Assembly: GCA_021790955.1 (NCBI GenBank)
Contig: JAJYFI010000106.1
Coordinates: forward strand, 1 to 6,281
DNA: 6,281 nucleotides
Reading direction: 5' to 3'
From: a bacterium
GTDB taxonomy: Bacteria; Elusimicrobiota; Elusimicrobia; UBA1565; UBA9628
Under the pieces are notes generated by a model. The model was not told the origin of the DNA. It made no database searches and saw only the letters and a list, made by a program, of their open reading frames with translations. The translations under genes were made by a program, and so were the position numbers. Shown here one piece after another: positions 4,757 to 6,281 of this stretch; positions within the stretch are counted from its first letter, which is position 1; every line of letters starts with the position of its first letter.

Positions 4757-6281
4757 ATGATGCCAGAACAGGACAAGCCTAGCGAATCCGCCGAGGCGCA
4801 GGGCAGCCCGGAGCAGCCGCCCAAATCGACGCCGCCAGAGGAGCCTTCTCAGGCGCCGCCGCACGGGGGGATGCCGGCCCGGGACGAAGAATCGCACCAG
4901 GAGAAACGCGCGCGGGGCTTCCGGTCGTCGCGGCGGGGGCGGCGCGGCCGCGGCGGGGGGCACGGCAATTCCGGCCACGGTCACGGCCATCACCAAGCCC
5001 ACGCCCAAAGCCATCATGCTCATGCCCAGCCTCTTTCCCAACCGCAGCCGTCTCCGGCGGCGCCGCGCCGCGGCGCCAAGCCCGCCAAGAGGGAGATCCT
5101 CGCCGCCACCAACTTCGAGGAGACGCGCGTCGCCCTCCTCGAGGACGGGCGGCTGGCGGAGCTTTTCTGGGAGCGCAAAAGCGAGGAGTCGATCGTCGGC
5201 AACATCTACAAGGGGACGGTCGAGAACGTCCTGCCGGGAATTTCCTCGGCTTTCGTCAACATCGGCTACGAAAAGAACGCCTATCTCTACATCTCGGACG
5301 TCATCGGCGAACGCAACGCGCCCATCGACGCCCGGCTCAAAAGAGGACGGCACATCATGGTGCAGGTGGCCAAGGAGGCGATCGGCACCAAGGGCATGAA
5401 GGTGAGCATGGACATTGCCCTTCCCGGCAAATACCTGATCCTGACGCCCTTCAGCGACTTCGTCGGCGTCTCCCGCTCGATCGAGGACCCCGCCCAGCGC
5501 GAGCGTTTGGGCGTGATGGCCCAAAGCCTCGCGTCGAAGGACTTGGGAGGCCGAGGGCTCATCATACGCACGGAGGCCGAGGGCGCCGCTCCGGAGGAAC
5601 TCGAACGGGAGTTGCAGTACCTGCTCTCCCTTTGGAAAACGATCGAGGAAAAATTCGAGTCCAACCAGGCTCCGGCTCTTCTTTACAAGGATCTGGATCT
5701 CGCCGTCCAAATCGCCAGGGACGTCCTTTCGGACGACATCCTGGTCTACATGCTCGACGACAGGGCGAGCCATCAGAACGTCCTGGACTTCCTGGATCGC
5801 ACCTCGCCCGAGCTCAAAAGCCGGGTGCGGCTCTACGAGGGCAAAACCCCCATCTTCAAGGCCTACCGCATCGAAGAGGAGATCGAGAAGCTCCGGCAGA
5901 TCAAGGTGGAGCTCGAAAGCGGCGGATCGATCATCATCCAGGAGGCCGAATCCCTCTGCGCGATCGACGTCAATACGGGGCGATTCACCGGCTCCCGCTC
6001 GCAGGAGGAGACGGTCACGCTGACGAACGTCGAGGCGGCCCAGGAGATCGCCCACCAGCTGCGGCTTCGCAACATCGGCGGCATCATCGTCGTGGATTTC
6101 ATCGACATGAAAAAGGCCGCGAACCGCAATAAGGTGATGGAGGCCTTCGCGCAGGCGCTTAAGAACGACCGCGCCAAGGTCCGCATCCTGCCGATCACCC
6201 GCTTGGGCTTAATCGAGCTGACCCGCGAACGCAAGCGCGAATCGACGGTTTCCTTCATGACCGAGGAATGCCCCCAGTGCA
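4757..6281 (+). CDS. rng: Ribonuclease E/G family endoribonuclease (RNase G-like), 3' end outside window
   Basis: RNase E/G enzymes cleave single-stranded RNA, preferring 5'-monophosphate ends, in mRNA decay and rRNA/tRNA maturation. The window holds 508 codons, still open at the edge. The catalytic core starts at KREILAATNFEETRVAL (111-127), where short RNase G proteins normally begin. Next come an S1 domain (about 146-225; GNIYKGTVENVLPGISSAFV) and the 5'-phosphate sensor Arg271-Thr272 (GLIIRT). The DNase I-like site has both Mg-binding aspartates, Asp404 (AIDVNTG) and Asp447 (VVDFIDM). The Zn-link Cys505-Pro-Gln-Cys508 closes the window. The core resembles RNase G (IDVNTG, RLRNIGGIIVVDFIDM) more than RNase E. 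Residues 1-110 are an unusual extension: acidic/Pro-rich (1-48), Arg/Gly-rich (51-67), His-rich (69-89). It sits 15 bases after rodA. The initiator is ATG 4757 or 4760. Whether an RNase E-type C-terminal scaffold follows cannot be seen. Confidence 0.95.
   Translation, partial: MMPEQDKPSESAEAQGSPEQPPKSTPPEEPSQAPPHGGMPARDEESHQEKRARGFRSSRRGRRGRGGGHGNSGHGHGHHQAHAQSHHAHAQPLSQPQPSPAAPRRGAKPAKREILAATNFEETRVALLEDGRLAELFWERKSEESIVGNIYKGTVENVLPGISSAFVNIGYEKNAYLYISDVIGERNAPIDARLKRGRHIMVQVAKEAIGTKGMKVSMDIALPGKYLILTPFSDFVGVSRSIEDPAQRERLGVMAQSLASKDLGGRGLIIRTEAEGAAPEELERELQYLLSLWKTIEEKFESNQAPALLYKDLDLAVQIARDVLSDDILVYMLDDRASHQNVLDFLDRTSPELKSRVRLYEGKTPIFKAYRIEEEIEKLRQIKVELESGGSIIIQEAESLCAIDVNTGRFTGSRSQEETVTLTNVEAAQEIAHQLRLRNIGGIIVVDFIDMKKAANRNKVMEAFAQALKNDRAKVRILPITRLGLIELTRERKRESTVSFMTEECPQC

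Noticed and set aside
4673..6055. A 460-codon open frame on the minus strand opposite rng
   Set aside because: It is antisense to a clearly conserved RNase E/G coding sequence with intact motifs. Its composition is what GC-rich codon bias produces on the opposite strand, and no family is recognisable.
4757..6281. Possible frameshift or pseudogene in rng, because of the odd composition of its first 330 bases
   Set aside because: The frame is continuous from the ATG pair through the His-rich part into the conserved core, with all catalytic residues present. It is open at the right edge only because the window ends.

Overview
The window is one tightly packed, all-plus-strand block of the rod-shape (elongasome) operon, continued by a ribonuclease gene: 'mreB (3' end) - mreC - mreD - mrdA (PBP2) - rodA - rng (RNase E/G family, 5' part). 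All six genes are recognised from their protein sequence. There are no tRNA or rRNA genes, mobile elements, CRISPR arrays or convincing terminators. No gene-free stretch exceeds about 120 bases, even with the latest plausible mreC start.

The gene set and the high GC content (roughly two thirds by eye) point to a rod-shaped, Gram-negative-type bacterium. The order mreBCD-mrdA-rodA followed by an RNase G-like gene would fit deltaproteobacterial-type or Elusimicrobiota-like genomes. That placement is a low-confidence inference, because no taxonomic marker is present.

Layout: the last 78 codons of mreB (1-237); a 73-base junction with potential hairpins; mreC (311-1201); mreD (1198-1683); mrdA (1680-3422); rodA (3419-4741); a 15-base gap; then rng from 4757 running off the right edge. 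mreC/mreD, mreD/mrdA and mrdA/rodA each overlap by four bases (ATGA), so those four genes are probably translationally coupled. MreB filaments orient the machine. MreC and MreD link it across the inner membrane and activate PBP2. RodA polymerises glycan strands from lipid II and PBP2 crosslinks them. The RNase G-like enzyme probably processes RNA and has no direct role in wall synthesis, but it appears to be co-transcribed.

No wholly new system is evident. The unusual points are: a RodA with about 80 extra residues that look like an added transmembrane hairpin; an RNase G with a 110-residue N-terminal extension that is acidic/proline-rich, then Arg/Gly-rich, then His-rich; two hairpins at the mreB-mreC junction that bracket alternative mreC starts; and a perfect 24-bp palindrome inside mrdA.
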